A stretch of DNA of 64,000 nt from Brevibacillus reuszeri (GTDB lineage Bacteria; Bacillota; Bacilli; Brevibacillales; Brevibacillaceae), in contig NZ_BEXF01000001.1 of assembly GCF_002897295.1 (NCBI RefSeq), positions 434,001 through 498,000 on the forward strand. The letters run 5' to 3'. The notes beneath the pieces are model-generated. The model was not told where the DNA came from. It ran no database searches and saw nothing but the letters and a program-made list of their open reading frames with translations. Of this stretch, positions 24,600-33,616 are shown piece after piece; the first letter of the stretch is position 1, and each line of letters opens with the position of its first letter. The position numbers were made by a program, and so were the translations under genes.

Positions 24600-25259
24600 T
24601 TGGAATTGTTTGTTGGGACGATCGGCTATATGGCGAAGTACTGGACGCAAATTTTGGAGCTGACGGGAGAGCATCTCTACATGAGTGTCAGCGCGATTTT
24701 GATCGCGATCCTTGCAGGCGTGCCGCTGGCGGTATTCATGACGCGAAATCGAACAGTGGCTACGGTCATCCAGACGATTATCAACATCATCCAAACGATC
24801 CCGTCTCTGTCGCTTCTACTCATCATCATGATCTTTTTGGGCTTGGGGTACAGTACAGCGATTGTCGCACTTGCGTTGTACGCTCTCTTGCCGATCATTC
24901 AAAATACGTATGCAGGACTGGAAAATGTGGACAAGAATTTGGTTGAAGCAGGAACAGGGATGGGGATGACCCCGATGCAGCTGTTAACGAAAGTGAAGCT
25001 TCCGCTGGCTCTACCGATCATTTTGGCAGGAGTTCGAGTTGCGTCTGTCGTCTCCATCGGTGCTGCCACGATTGCCACGTTTGTCGGAGCTGGCGGCCTG
25101 GGTGAGATGATCATGCGTGGAATCTCTACAACTGACGATCAAAAGATTTTGGCAGGGGCTATTCCAGCAGCGCTCCTGGTTATTCTGGTCGATATGCTGC
25201 TCGGTCTGATTGAGAAAAAGGCTGGCTATCGCATGCATACTGTGAAGACGCAAAAATAA
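24600..25259 (+). CDS. opuCD: Osmoprotectant ABC transporter permease 2
   Basis: A 219-aa permease paralogous to opuCB (EAGTGMGMTPMQLLTKVKLPLALP is its EAA loop). The TTG at 24600 is the best start: AAAGGAGG lies eight bases upstream, whereas the upstream in-frame GTG at 24591 would overlap that site. Last gene of the riboswitch-controlled operon. Confidence 0.89.
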   Translation: MELFVGTIGYMAKYWTQILELTGEHLYMSVSAILIAILAGVPLAVFMTRNRTVATVIQTIINIIQTIPSLSLLLIIMIFLGLGYSTAIVALALYALLPIIQNTYAGLENVDKNLVEAGTGMGMTPMQLLTKVKLPLALPIILAGVRVASVVSIGAATIATFVGAGGLGEMIMRGISTTDDQKILAGAIPAALLVILVDMLLGLIEKKAGYRMHTVKTQK

Positions 25260-25309
25260 GCAACAGCCATGTTTAAGGCTTGAGCGAAGTGAACATAAGG
25301 AGGGGTCTC

Positions 25310-25921
25310 ATGATCCAAAAGCTCGTTTGTTTGGGGGACAGTCTGACGGAAGGCTTCGGTGTGAAAAAAGTGGCGGCATGGCCTGCTTTGCTGCAAACCG
25401 AGCTTGGCATAGAGGTTGTAAACAAAGGAATTTCCGGCGATACAACGGCGGGTATGCTGGGGCGATATTACCCTGATGTTATCATGCAAAACCCTTCTCA
25501 TGTACTGATCATGGGTGGAGGCAACGACATGTGGTGGAATGTGCCGATTAATGTGATGCTGGCCAACGTTTACGCTATGGTCAAACAAGCGCTGCATTAT
25601 CAAATTACCCCGATCATCGGGATATCGAGTGCGGGCTTTAACCATCAGAATATTGATGCAAACACCGTTTGGGAGCCCATCGGCGGCTACGAAAAGCTGC
25701 GGGAATCAGGAACAATCTATGCCATCGAGCTTAAAAAGATGGCGCAAACGAATGGATGGATGCTTGTCAGTCTGCAAGACCTTTTCCTGAATGCGGAAGG
25801 GAAGGTAGACCACAGCTTTTACGAGGGTACTGACGGCTTACATCCCAATGAAAAAGGGCATAAGAGAATTGCCCAGGCAATAGCTGAGAGCCTGATGAAG
25901 CAAGCAGCGGTAACGAGCTGA
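25310..25921 (+). CDS. GDSL/SGNH-family esterase or lipase
   Basis: A 203-aa SGNH hydrolase. Block I is CLGDSLTEGFG (nucleophile Ser), block II includes KGISGDTTAGML (Gly), block III GGGNDMWW (Asn), and block V DGLHPNEKGH (Asp and His). No signal peptide is evident, so it acts in the cytoplasm on an unknown ester. The ATG at 25310 has AAGGAGGGG just upstream. It follows opuCD by 50 bp and may be read from the same transcript; a terminator follows it. Confidence 0.88.
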   Translation: MIQKLVCLGDSLTEGFGVKKVAAWPALLQTELGIEVVNKGISGDTTAGMLGRYYPDVIMQNPSHVLIMGGGNDMWWNVPINVMLANVYAMVKQALHYQITPIIGISSAGFNHQNIDANTVWEPIGGYEKLRESGTIYAIELKKMAQTNGWMLVSLQDLFLNAEGKVDHSFYEGTDGLHPNEKGHKRIAQAIAESLMKQAAVTS

Positions 25922-25950
25922 TACATCGTGCTCATAACAAAAGGAAAGGT

Positions 25951-25977
25951 CTGATCACTGAGATCAGGCTTTTTTTG
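25951..25977 (+). terminator. Terminator after the GDSL esterase gene
   Basis: CTGATC (25951-25956) and GATCAG (25962-25967), extended by G-C pairs outside, are followed by T7. Confidence 0.82.
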
Positions 25978-26225
25978 TTCAGAAATCTTCTGAAGGCTAG
26001 GCAGTGACCCCTAGCGGGAGGAAAGCCATTCAAAACGAAACAGTTTTCATTTAAACTAGTAAGATACAAGCACGTAAGCGGAGAATGATGCGGTACAGGA
26101 GGCGAACCCTATTATGAATTCTGTGGAAGACATGGCACAGCGCGATCCTATATGGTAACTTTTTTCTGAATGTTCCATCAACACTGGCGTAACCGGGTTT
26201 CTAACGAAATAAAAAGGAGGCTTAC
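25978..26225. other. Intergenic region with a possible 14-codon ORF upstream of the FabG-like SDR
   Basis: This gap contains AGGAGG (26097-26102) followed 11 bases later by a 14-codon ORF at 26114-26158 (MNSVEDMAQRDPIW). It ends 67 bases before the SDR start. It could be a translated leader or a remnant. Apart from an AGGAGGC site directly before the SDR I see no other signal. Confidence 0.3.
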
Positions 26226-26987
26226 ATGAGCAAATTAGCAGGGAAGGTAGCAATCGTTACAGGAGCGGGACGAGGGATTGGAGCGGCAACAGCTAAACGG
26301 CTGGCAAGTGATGGAGCCAAAGTCGGGGTGTTTGATCTGAAAGAGGAGTTTACTGCGGAGACGGTTTCCGAGATTCAGGCAGCAGGAGGAGAAGCCATCG
26401 GTCTCGCATGTGATGTTGCAGATGCATCTCAGGTTGAAAGCGCCGTTACATCGCTTGTGAATCACTTTGGTGGTCTGGACATTTTGGTGAACAATGCAGG
26501 GGTCATTCGGGATAATTTGCTGTTCAAAATGTCTGAGGATGATTGGGACACGGTGATGGACATTCATTTGAAAGGCAGCTTTTTAATGAGCCGCAGTGTC
26601 CAAAAGCATATGGTTTCGCAGCGCTATGGGAAAATCGTGAATCTTTCGAGCATATCTGCTCTGGGGAGTCGTGGTCAGGCGAACTATTCAGCAGCCAAGG
26701 CAGGCTTGCAAGGCTTTACCAAGACGCTTGCGATTGAGCTTGGTCCCTTCAACATAAATGTGAATGCAATTGCTCCGGGGTTTATCGCCACAGATATGAC
26801 CAAGGAGACCGCCAGACGAATCGGTGTCAGCTTTGAGGAATTTGAAAAGGAAAGTGCTGCCCAGATTCCTTTGCGCAGAGCTGGAAAGCCGGAGGATATC
26901 GCAAATGTTGTCTCGTTTTTGGTGAATGAGGAAGCAAGCTATGTGTCCGGTCAAATCATTTATGTCAGCGGGGGACCAACAGTCTGA
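26226..26987 (+). CDS. SDR family oxidoreductase, FabG/acetoacetyl-CoA reductase-like
   Basis: A 253-aa classical [18 protein letters not shown] binds NADPH. Catalytic residues are Ser in NLSSISALGSRG and Tyr/Lys in YSAAKAG; VNNAG is intact. C-terminal VSGQIIYVSGGPT matches FabG-like and PhaB-like reductases, which reduce beta-ketoacyl thioesters. A strong AAAAAGGAGG site precedes the ATG. It stands alone, without fatty-acid or PHB genes nearby, so the substrate is open. Confidence 0.85.
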   Translation: MSKLAGKVAIVTGAGRGIGAATAKRLASDGAKVGVFDLKEEFTAETVSEIQAAGGEAIGLACDVADASQVESAVTSLVNHFGGLDILVNNAGVIRDNLLFKMSEDDWDTVMDIHLKGSFLMSRSVQKHMVSQRYGKIVNLSSISALGSRGQANYSAAKAGLQGFTKTLAIELGPFNINVNAIAPGFIATDMTKETARRIGVSFEEFEKESAAQIPLRRAGKPEDIANVVSFLVNEEASYVSGQIIYVSGGPTV

Positions 26988-27357
26988 CCATCTAGTGGAT
27001 CATGAAGGGCATGTTCTAGTGAAGAAAGCTCTCCAGCTTCTTGGGTCACTGGCCAGGAGGTCATCCCTGCACGGTTCCATGGATGTGCCCCAAAGAGCTT
27101 CGCGTCTTTCTCCTTTTTTCAAGTCAGCTTGGTTGTTCCACTCGCTTGTTTTGGGGCACGCCCTTGTTAAATTGCACTTAACAGCTGCTTTTGTAATTTA
27201 TTGTCGAATGATTATCCTTGTTGACGAATTGATAATCTTTTATTCTGAGTAAGGCATAATTTGTAAAAGAGTGGCCCGAAAGAATCATTTTGGTGCCATT
27301 CTTTCTTTTTTTTCGACAGTCGATATTGCTGGAAATGCTATGGAGAGGGGAAAGCTT
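26988..27357. other. Intergenic region with a 10-bp long-range inverted repeat
   Basis: GTGCCCCAAA (27085-27094) is a perfect complement of TTTGGGGCAC (27150-27159), enclosing a 55-base pyrimidine-rich loop. The sequence switches to AT-rich after about 27170, where the next gene's distinct composition begins. An in-frame ATG region upstream of the lipoprotein gene lacks a ribosome binding site. No other feature seen. Confidence 0.4.
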
Positions 27358-28770
27358 GTGAGGAAGTTCCTGTTTATTATTGTATGTATGATGTACTGTT
27401 TTTTACTGGTTGCTTGTTCAAATTCAGCAAGTAAACCGGAAAACAGAATCCTTGGTCACTGGATTGAAAAGTCGAAAGATCCTGATATTCCGGATACCCA
27501 TTATTTTATTGCAAAGGACATTGTTACATGGGTAGGGGAAGGGAAAAATAGTGAAATTAAATATGAAATCGTGGAAACAAAGCCTGAAAATAATTGGATA
27601 AAAATCAAGTACGATGCCGGCGGTGGATTGAGAGAGTTTCATTTCCCGCCGTATAGTGAACAAAGCCAAACGGAAAGTGTAAAAACAAGCTTTGAAATGA
27701 ATAACTTTTTAACAGGTGAACCTGTAGTTGGAGAATCTACCTGGGAGTATGCAGATAATAAACAAAAGCCTGATGATCCAGAAATGGCTGCTGCCTTGGT
27801 AGATCAGTTATATAGCACGAAAGAAACAGTAAATATTTCACTAACGGAAATGAAAAAGCAGCTAGGAACTGATTTTTACAATTTTACCTGGAACGAGGAA
27901 GCTATTACTCCTAATACAAAAGTGATTTCAGCTCGGGACCTAGATGGATTGCTTTCTGTTAAAGCCATTACGTATAATCAACAGCTAAAGAAGGTTTCAT
28001 TAACTTATTATCAAAAAAACGATTCGAAGGCAGCCATGAAGAGTATGATTGGATTTATTGCCTTCCTACAAACTGCTATGCCTGATGTGTATTATGAAGA
28101 GCATTTGCAATGGATCACGAAATCGTTCAAACAAGTTCAGGAAGTGGAAGGGAAAGCAGGGCACGTTAGTTACAAAGGGCAGCACTATGATTGGAAATAT
28201 GATGATGAGCTGAAAGCAATTGAACTAAGTGTAATTCATGATAAATCAAAAACAGAGGATGAAAAATCCGGAATACCGACATTCCCTCTTACTCCCTATC
28301 AAGGGATCGGGATTACACGTAGTGTATTTGAGTTATTTGATAAAGACGTAGAGTATACACTAACGGATGGGAGTCCATATATAAGGCGGAAAATGATATT
28401 TTTGAAAGAAAAGGATGAAAAAGGAAGACCAGTCATGACAGGAAAAACGGCACGTAATGATGTAATTCTCACTGTGACTGGGCGGGATGATAATGTGAAA
28501 TCAGCCAAGATGCAGATACATAAAAAGGTGTCTGAGCTAGATCTTGATATATATTTTGACAGGATGTGGAAAATAGCTTCTTTTTACAATAGCACGATTA
28601 AAGAGCGTCCAATTCCTGATAAATATACAAAGTGGTACGAGCAAGCATTTGAGGAATTACTAGAGAAGAACACAACCCAAGAAGCTGTAGTTGGAGATAA
28701 TATTGTAACGTTGTCATATGAAGAACCTTATTATGAGTTTCAGATATTCATCAATTTAAACAAAGAGTAA
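27358..28770 (+). CDS. Predicted lipoprotein of unknown function
   Basis: A 470-aa protein from a GTG at 27358 behind GAGAGGGG. The N-terminus is a lipoprotein signal (RKFLFIIVCMMYCFLLVACSNS, lipobox LVAC). After it comes a ~100-residue beta-rich segment (LGHWIEKSKDPDIPDTHYFI), then a larger region with repeated FYNFTWNEE/YYQKND-type strands. No family I recognise. The GC content is clearly lower than in the flanking genes and the gene stands alone with its own terminator, suggesting later acquisition. Membrane-anchored on the outer face. Confidence 0.75.
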   Translation: MRKFLFIIVCMMYCFLLVACSNSASKPENRILGHWIEKSKDPDIPDTHYFIAKDIVTWVGEGKNSEIKYEIVETKPENNWIKIKYDAGGGLREFHFPPYSEQSQTESVKTSFEMNNFLTGEPVVGESTWEYADNKQKPDDPEMAAALVDQLYSTKETVNISLTEMKKQLGTDFYNFTWNEEAITPNTKVISARDLDGLLSVKAITYNQQLKKVSLTYYQKNDSKAAMKSMIGFIAFLQTAMPDVYYEEHLQWITKSFKQVQEVEGKAGHVSYKGQHYDWKYDDELKAIELSVIHDKSKTEDEKSGIPTFPLTPYQGIGITRSVFELFDKDVEYTLTDGSPYIRRKMIFLKEKDEKGRPVMTGKTARNDVILTVTGRDDNVKSAKMQIHKKVSELDLDIYFDRMWKIASFYNSTIKERPIPDKYTKWYEQAFEELLEKNTTQEAVVGDNIVTLSYEEPYYEFQIFINLNKE

Positions 28771-28786
28771 CACCTATTCTAAAACG

Positions 28787-28828
28787 ATCTTGATTCTCAC
28801 GATTAGTGAGATCAAGATTGTTTTTTTT
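28787..28828 (+). terminator. Terminator after the orphan lipoprotein gene
   Basis: ATCTTGAT-CTCAC (28787-28800, one bulged T) pairs with GTGAG-ATCAAGAT (28806-28818), followed by T8. Very stable. Confidence 0.92.
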
Positions 28829-29094
28829 ATGCGTAGCCCCCCACTGGATTATATACGAATAATTATGCACTCAAGCATGGCTCATAAGATTCACTTAAAA
28901 AGCTGACGGAATCCCCGATGCAAGTGTTCCAAGAATCTGCAGCGTTTTCTCCTTTTTCCTCCCCACCACAGCCGCTCGACCTGCCACCACCACAAATCAT
29001 CTATACCTTATAGAAATGTCTGATAATCAAAATTTTCTAAAAAATGATAGTGTATTCGTAAATAAATCAATCCTTATCTCAGGGGGCGAGCAAT
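28829..29094. other. Upstream region of the peptide transport operon
   Basis: Contains an AT-rich promoter region and the CodY-like box listed separately; an AGGGGGCGAG ribosome binding site lies just before the binding-protein ATG. No coding sequence seen. Confidence 0.5.
29031..29045. promoter_or_regulatory. CodY box candidate upstream of the peptide-transport binding protein
   Basis: AATTTTCTAAAAAAT matches the CodY consensus AATTTTCWGAAAATT at 13 of 15 positions, 50 bases before the first gene of a peptide-uptake operon. CodY represses peptide transport and proteolysis genes when branched-chain amino acids and GTP are plentiful, so the location is biologically sensible. Confidence 0.6.
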
Positions 29095-30771
29095 ATGGGT
29101 AGAGGGACAACTATCAAAAAAATGCTGACAATGGCAACGGCTATATCCATGTCAGCATCACTTTTGGCCGGATGTGGAGCGAATACGGCTGCACCCGGAG
29201 CAGGGACGGGCACAGATGCGCCAGCCAAGCCGCTAGACGCGACAACAGACCTGCAGCCGAAAAAAGGTGGCACGCTCACTATTGCTATTAAGGACGAGCC
29301 CGATCAGCTGGACATTCAGAAAACGGGGATGGCAGTTGCGAATCAAATCGCAGGGAATCTCGGAGGCGGGCTGGTTACGCAAGATCCGGAGACATTGGAG
29401 TTTAAGCCGTATCTGGCTGAGAGCTGGACGGTCTCCGAGGATGGGAAGACTTGGAATTTCGTCATTCGTTCCGGGGTGAAGTTCCACGATGGGACACCTC
29501 TGACAGCCAAATCGTTCGCAGACACCTATCAACGTGCGCTGAATCCAGAAACAGCGGCAAAGGTAGCAGGAAGCAACTTATCCGAGGTAGCGTCCGTAGA
29601 AGCACCGGACGACAAGACACTCATCCTGAAATTAAAGCAGCCCTTTGCGCCCTTATTGCAATATTTGAGTGATCCGGGCTGGCTACAGCCACTATCAATG
29701 GAAGCGATCAAAAAAGCAGGAGACAAATACGGACGTCAGCCCGTCGGGATTGGTCCGTGGAAATTTGAGAGCTGGGAAAATGGTCAAAGCATCTCGTTTG
29801 TCCGCAATGAAGATTACGCGTGGGCTGATCCGATTGCCAAAAACCAGGGGCCAGCCTACCCGGACAAGCTCATTTATAAATTCATCAATGAAAATCAGAC
29901 GATGCTGGCTGCATTGGAAAGCGGCTCAATCGATATCGCCAGCAAAATCGAAGCGAAGGATGTCAAGAAATACAAGGATAATCCGCAATACGAGGTTAAG
30001 GAAATGCTGCGCAACGGTCTTGGCCTATATGTGATGATGAACACACGCAGACCAGTCTTCACAGAGCTGGAAGTGAGACAAGCGCTGAACAAGGCAATCA
30101 ACAAAGAAGCGATCATGAAAGCGGTGATTCAAGGAGAAGGCGTTGCTGCTTATGGACCGTTGCCTCCATCTTTGTTTGGCTACGATGAAGCTGTGCAGGA
30201 ATACGGCTACAAATATCAGGCGGACGAGGCGCGGGCACTATTGGAAAAGGCAGGGTATACGAAAAACGCACAAGGCTTTTATGAAAAGGACGGCAAGCCG
30301 CTCAAGCTGGAGATTTTGGCGCAAACGGGTACATGGGCACAGGCGGCGCAAATCATTCAAGCGATGCTCAAGGATATTGGTGTGGAACTGAAAATCGTCA
30401 CACTGGAATGGGGTGCGCTCGTGGATACTGCGACAAAAGGAAACTATGACATGACACTGATGGGCTACACGCTCAATGACCCGGATGTTCTCTACCTGTT
30501 CCTGCATTCCAGTCAAATAGCGAACGGTCTGAACTTCAGTGCGGTAAAAGACGACAAGCTAGACGAACTGTTGGTCAAGGGAAGAACGACCGTAGACAGT
30601 GTCGCACGCAAGGAAGTTTACAAGGAAGTTCAAAAGTACGTCGTGGAACAAGCGTGGTGGATTCCCATATACACAGAAAAACAATTCAACGTCGTACGTA
30701 AGCCGGTCGAAGGTGTACGCGTTCATCCATTGCGTGGGCTGATGTATCAGGATAGCTGGGTGAATCAATAA
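29095..30771 (+). CDS. Peptide ABC transporter substrate-binding lipoprotein (SBP family 5)
   Basis: A 558-aa extracytoplasmic binding protein. It has a signal peptide ending in lipobox LLAGC (Cys ~25), then an Ala/Gly/Thr-rich linker. The family 5 core has LTIAIKDEPDQLDIQ, LAESWTVSEDGKTWNFVIR and GVKFHDGTPLTA. It binds di- or oligopeptides (or related solutes such as glutathione) and feeds the adjacent permeases. A CodY-like box lies just upstream and permease dppB begins at its stop codon (TAATG). Confidence 0.92.
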   Translation: MGRGTTIKKMLTMATAISMSASLLAGCGANTAAPGAGTGTDAPAKPLDATTDLQPKKGGTLTIAIKDEPDQLDIQKTGMAVANQIAGNLGGGLVTQDPETLEFKPYLAESWTVSEDGKTWNFVIRSGVKFHDGTPLTAKSFADTYQRALNPETAAKVAGSNLSEVASVEAPDDKTLILKLKQPFAPLLQYLSDPGWLQPLSMEAIKKAGDKYGRQPVGIGPWKFESWENGQSISFVRNEDYAWADPIAKNQGPAYPDKLIYKFINENQTMLAALESGSIDIASKIEAKDVKKYKDNPQYEVKEMLRNGLGLYVMMNTRRPVFTELEVRQALNKAINKEAIMKAVIQGEGVAAYGPLPPSLFGYDEAVQEYGYKYQADEARALLEKAGYTKNAQGFYEKDGKPLKLEILAQTGTWAQAAQIIQAMLKDIGVELKIVTLEWGALVDTATKGNYDMTLMGYTLNDPDVLYLFLHSSQIANGLNFSAVKDDKLDELLVKGRTTVDSVARKEVYKEVQKYVVEQAWWIPIYTEKQFNVVRKPVEGVRVHPLRGLMYQDSWVNQ

Positions 30772-31709
30772 TGAAGCAATTTATTATCCAACGCCTCGGT
30801 ACAGGTTTGATTGTACTCATCGGCATTTCGATCTTTTCCTTTGCGCTGATTCATCTCATTCCGGGTGATCCGATTCGCATCATGCTGGGAGAAAATGCGA
30901 CAGCTGAGCAAGTACAGGCGCTTCGTGAGCAATTGGGACTGAACAGGCCGCTGCTTACACAATATTTTCACTATGCGGCGGGAGTGCTACAAGGGGATTT
31001 GGGGACGTCCTTCAAAACTGGACGTCCCGTCCTCACAGAGATTTTGGAGCGCTTTCCAGCTACCGTCAAGCTGGCAGCAAGCGGAATGCTACTAGCAATC
31101 ATTATTGGTATTACGATGGGAATCATCGCAGCTAGATTCAAAGACACCTTCCTTGATTTTTCAGCTATGAGTCTCGCTACATTAGGTGTTTCGATTCCGA
31201 GCTTTTGGCTGGGCATCCTGCTGATCATGTTGTTTACAGTCAAGCTGGGGTGGCTTCCGATTGCTGGAGGAATCGGACTAAAGGATATTGTGCTGCCGGC
31301 AGTCACGCTTGGCGTCCTGGCCTCGACGGTCATCAGTCGATTGACACGCGCCGGGATGGTAGAGGTGCTTTCCTTTGACTACATACGCACCGCTCGTGCC
31401 AAAGGGCTAGGAGAGGGGGCAGTCCTTTTCATCCATGCGTTTCGCAACGCGATGATTCCGGTAGTGACGATCGTGGGATTGCAGATCGCATCATTACTGG
31501 GAGGAACCGTGATCATTGAGCGTGTTTTTGACTGGCCGGGTCTGGGCTCGCTCGCGATCGGTGCGATTGCCTCCCGTGATTTCCCACTTGTTCAGGGCAT
31601 CATTTTGTTCATCGGGGTTATCTTTGTCCTGATCAATATATTGGTCGATATTTTGTACAGCTTCATTGATCCGCGTATCGAAGTCGGTCAGCCAAAGGAG
31701 GGGACGTAA
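30771..31709 (+). CDS. dppB: Peptide ABC transporter permease, DppB/OppB type
   Basis: A 312-aa permease with six helices. The N-terminal helix is followed by IPGDPIRIMLGENATAEQVQALREQLGL, typical of OppB/DppB. The EAA loop is YIRTARAKGLGEGAVLFIHAFRNAMIP. The start overlaps the preceding stop (TAATG), indicating translational coupling. It is one of the two membrane subunits. Confidence 0.94.
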   Translation: MKQFIIQRLGTGLIVLIGISIFSFALIHLIPGDPIRIMLGENATAEQVQALREQLGLNRPLLTQYFHYAAGVLQGDLGTSFKTGRPVLTEILERFPATVKLAASGMLLAIIIGITMGIIAARFKDTFLDFSAMSLATLGVSIPSFWLGILLIMLFTVKLGWLPIAGGIGLKDIVLPAVTLGVLASTVISRLTRAGMVEVLSFDYIRTARAKGLGEGAVLFIHAFRNAMIPVVTIVGLQIASLLGGTVIIERVFDWPGLGSLAIGAIASRDFPLVQGIILFIGVIFVLINILVDILYSFIDPRIEVGQPKEGT

Positions 31710-31710
31710 G

Positions 31711-32619
31711 ATGAGTCAAGCAACGCCTGCCCTGCCTTCGATTCCTCCGGCACCCTCGCAAAAAGAAACGGGCAAGACGACGTGGATTCGCGAAGATAGC
31801 TTGCTCGAAAAGCTCTGGCGCAATCGGAAGGCACGTTACAGCTTGGGGATTTTGCTCATCGTGATTGCGGTCGGGATTGTTGGACCGTGGCTGGCACCGC
31901 ATGATCCGACGCAACCATTTTATGAAGCATTGCTGAGCGGTCCCACATCGGATCACATGCTCGGTACCGATTCGATTGGGCGTGATGTCTTGTCCAGGCT
32001 TCTGCATGGAGCGAGGGTAACGCTCATGGTCGCGGTTATGGCTGTATCGATCACATTCTTTACCGGTACCTTTATCGGAGTAACCAGCGCATTTGTCGGG
32101 GGAATGGTTGATCAGGTGCTGATGCGGATCATGGATATTTTGCTGGCGATTCCGAATATCATCATGGCGATGGCGATTGTGGCGATTCTAGGACCAAGCC
32201 TGACGAATGCGATGATTGCAGTCGGTATTGCCGGAATTCCCAAATACGCTAGACTAACTCGCGGCGCGACGCTGTCTGTCAAGGCATCGGGTTATGTGGA
32301 AGCAAGTCGAGCTGTAGGAACGTCTGGGGCCGGAATTCTTCTGTTTCAGATCATGCCCAATATCATGAGTCCACTTCTTGTGTATACGACATTGCAAATC
32401 GGAATTGCCATCCTGGATACAGCTGCCCTCAGCTTTATTGGACTGGGAGCACAACCCCCCACGCCAGAATGGGGGACGATGCTCAGCGAAGGAAAAGAGT
32501 ATATTCATGATGCCTGGTGGCTGGCAACCTTTCCAGGCTTGGCCATTACGGTCGTCGTTTTCACCGTCAATATTTTAGGGGATGCCCTGCGGGACATTTT
32601 TGACCCGAAATCAGCTTAA
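31711..32619 (+). CDS. dppC: Peptide ABC transporter permease, DppC/OppC type
   Basis: A 302-aa permease. It has a cytoplasmic Pro-rich N-terminus, LWRNRKARYSLGILLI as the first helix, MLGTDSIGRDVLSRLLHGARVTL (OppC_N) and EASRAVGTSGAGILLFQIMPN as the EAA loop. ATG 31711 is preceded by AAGGAGGGG and lies one base after the dppB stop; the longer ORF from 31666 overlaps dppB. Its 3' end overlaps the 3' end of the opposing LysR gene by four bases. Confidence 0.93.
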   Translation: MSQATPALPSIPPAPSQKETGKTTWIREDSLLEKLWRNRKARYSLGILLIVIAVGIVGPWLAPHDPTQPFYEALLSGPTSDHMLGTDSIGRDVLSRLLHGARVTLMVAVMAVSITFFTGTFIGVTSAFVGGMVDQVLMRIMDILLAIPNIIMAMAIVAILGPSLTNAMIAVGIAGIPKYARLTRGATLSVKASGYVEASRAVGTSGAGILLFQIMPNIMSPLLVYTTLQIGIAILDTAALSFIGLGAQPPTPEWGTMLSEGKEYIHDAWWLATFPGLAITVVVFTVNILGDALRDIFDPKSA

Positions 32620-33524
32620 ATACTTTTTGTCAGCGGCAGCTTGCGATCCATGGCTTTGACTGCGTGAATAAAAAACTCGACGAGATCGCGGTTTGCCTCA
32701 CGCAAGCAAATGATTTCAATTTTGCGCGTGAGCTGTGCGAGGGGCTTGGGGGAAATCTCATGGAGAAGCCCGTTTGCCAGCTCCTCCTGCATGCACAGCT
32801 GTGGCAAAAAGCTGATTCCTACTCCACGCATCACCATCTTTTTGGCAGCCTCAAAATTGTCAACCTCCATCATAATGTGAGGATGAATCTGATTCCGATG
32901 ATAATGCCGCTGCACCATCAGCCACTCCATCGTACCGTGTGCAAGGACGATATGCGGTTCCCGTCCCACCATCGACCAATTTAGCTTGCCTGGTGGCAAG
33001 GTGGTGAATGGATGGTGGGGAGGGACGACAAGCCGCAGCGTATCTGTATGCAAATGATAAGAATCAATCAGCGGATGTGAAACGGTACGAACGAGACCGA
33101 AGTCTGCTTCCTTACTCAAGACTTTTTCCATGACGTAGGCAGAGGACCCGACAAGAATTCGCAAATTGACACCAGGGTATTTTTCTCGATAAATAGGAAG
33201 AATTTCTGGGAGAATATGGGTCGACATAAGCAGTGTGCAGCCGATGGTTAGATTTTTTGCGGAGACGGGTTGTGCGCAGAGCGTAGTAGAAATTTCTTGG
33301 TAGGCTTGCAGTATTTTTTGTGCGTACGGGAGAAATTGCTTCCCGCGCTCGGTCAGGGTAATTTGCTTTCCATCCCGATGAAACAAGGGGCCTTCTAGTT
33401 CCCGTTCCAGTGATTGAATTCTCGCAGTGACCGAAGGCTGGGTCAAATAAAGCGCTTCAGCTGCCTTGTTGAAACTACCAAGCTGGAATGCATAAAGAAA
33501 TGCCTCAATATTATCCATATTCAT
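32616..33524 (-). CDS. LysR family transcriptional regulator within the peptide transport locus
   Basis: A 302-aa LysR-type regulator. The N-terminal winged helix is FLYAFQLGSFNKAAEALYLTQPSVTARIQSLE. The effector-binding domain has the usual two-lobe pattern. The ATG at 33524 follows AAAGGGG by eight bases. It lies on the minus strand between dppC and dppD, splits the otherwise plus-strand operon and runs divergently from dppD (92-bp gap). LysR proteins normally regulate the divergent gene, so dppD onwards is the expected target. Confidence 0.9.
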   Translation of the reverse strand: MNMDNIEAFLYAFQLGSFNKAAEALYLTQPSVTARIQSLERELEGPLFHRDGKQITLTERGKQFLPYAQKILQAYQEISTTLCAQPVSAKNLTIGCTLLMSTHILPEILPIYREKYPGVNLRILVGSSAYVMEKVLSKEADFGLVRTVSHPLIDSYHLHTDTLRLVVPPHHPFTTLPPGKLNWSMVGREPHIVLAHGTMEWLMVQRHYHRNQIHPHIMMEVDNFEAAKKMVMRGVGISFLPQLCMQEELANGLLHEISPKPLAQLTRKIEIICLREANRDLVEFFIHAVKAMDRKLPLTKSI

Positions 33525-33616
33525 GACAAGAACCCCTTTCAGAATAGTTTGATATTTTGTTTCGGCGTAAAGTATAACACAATGGAGCATACGTGAATGC
33601 GGATAGGAGGAACCAG

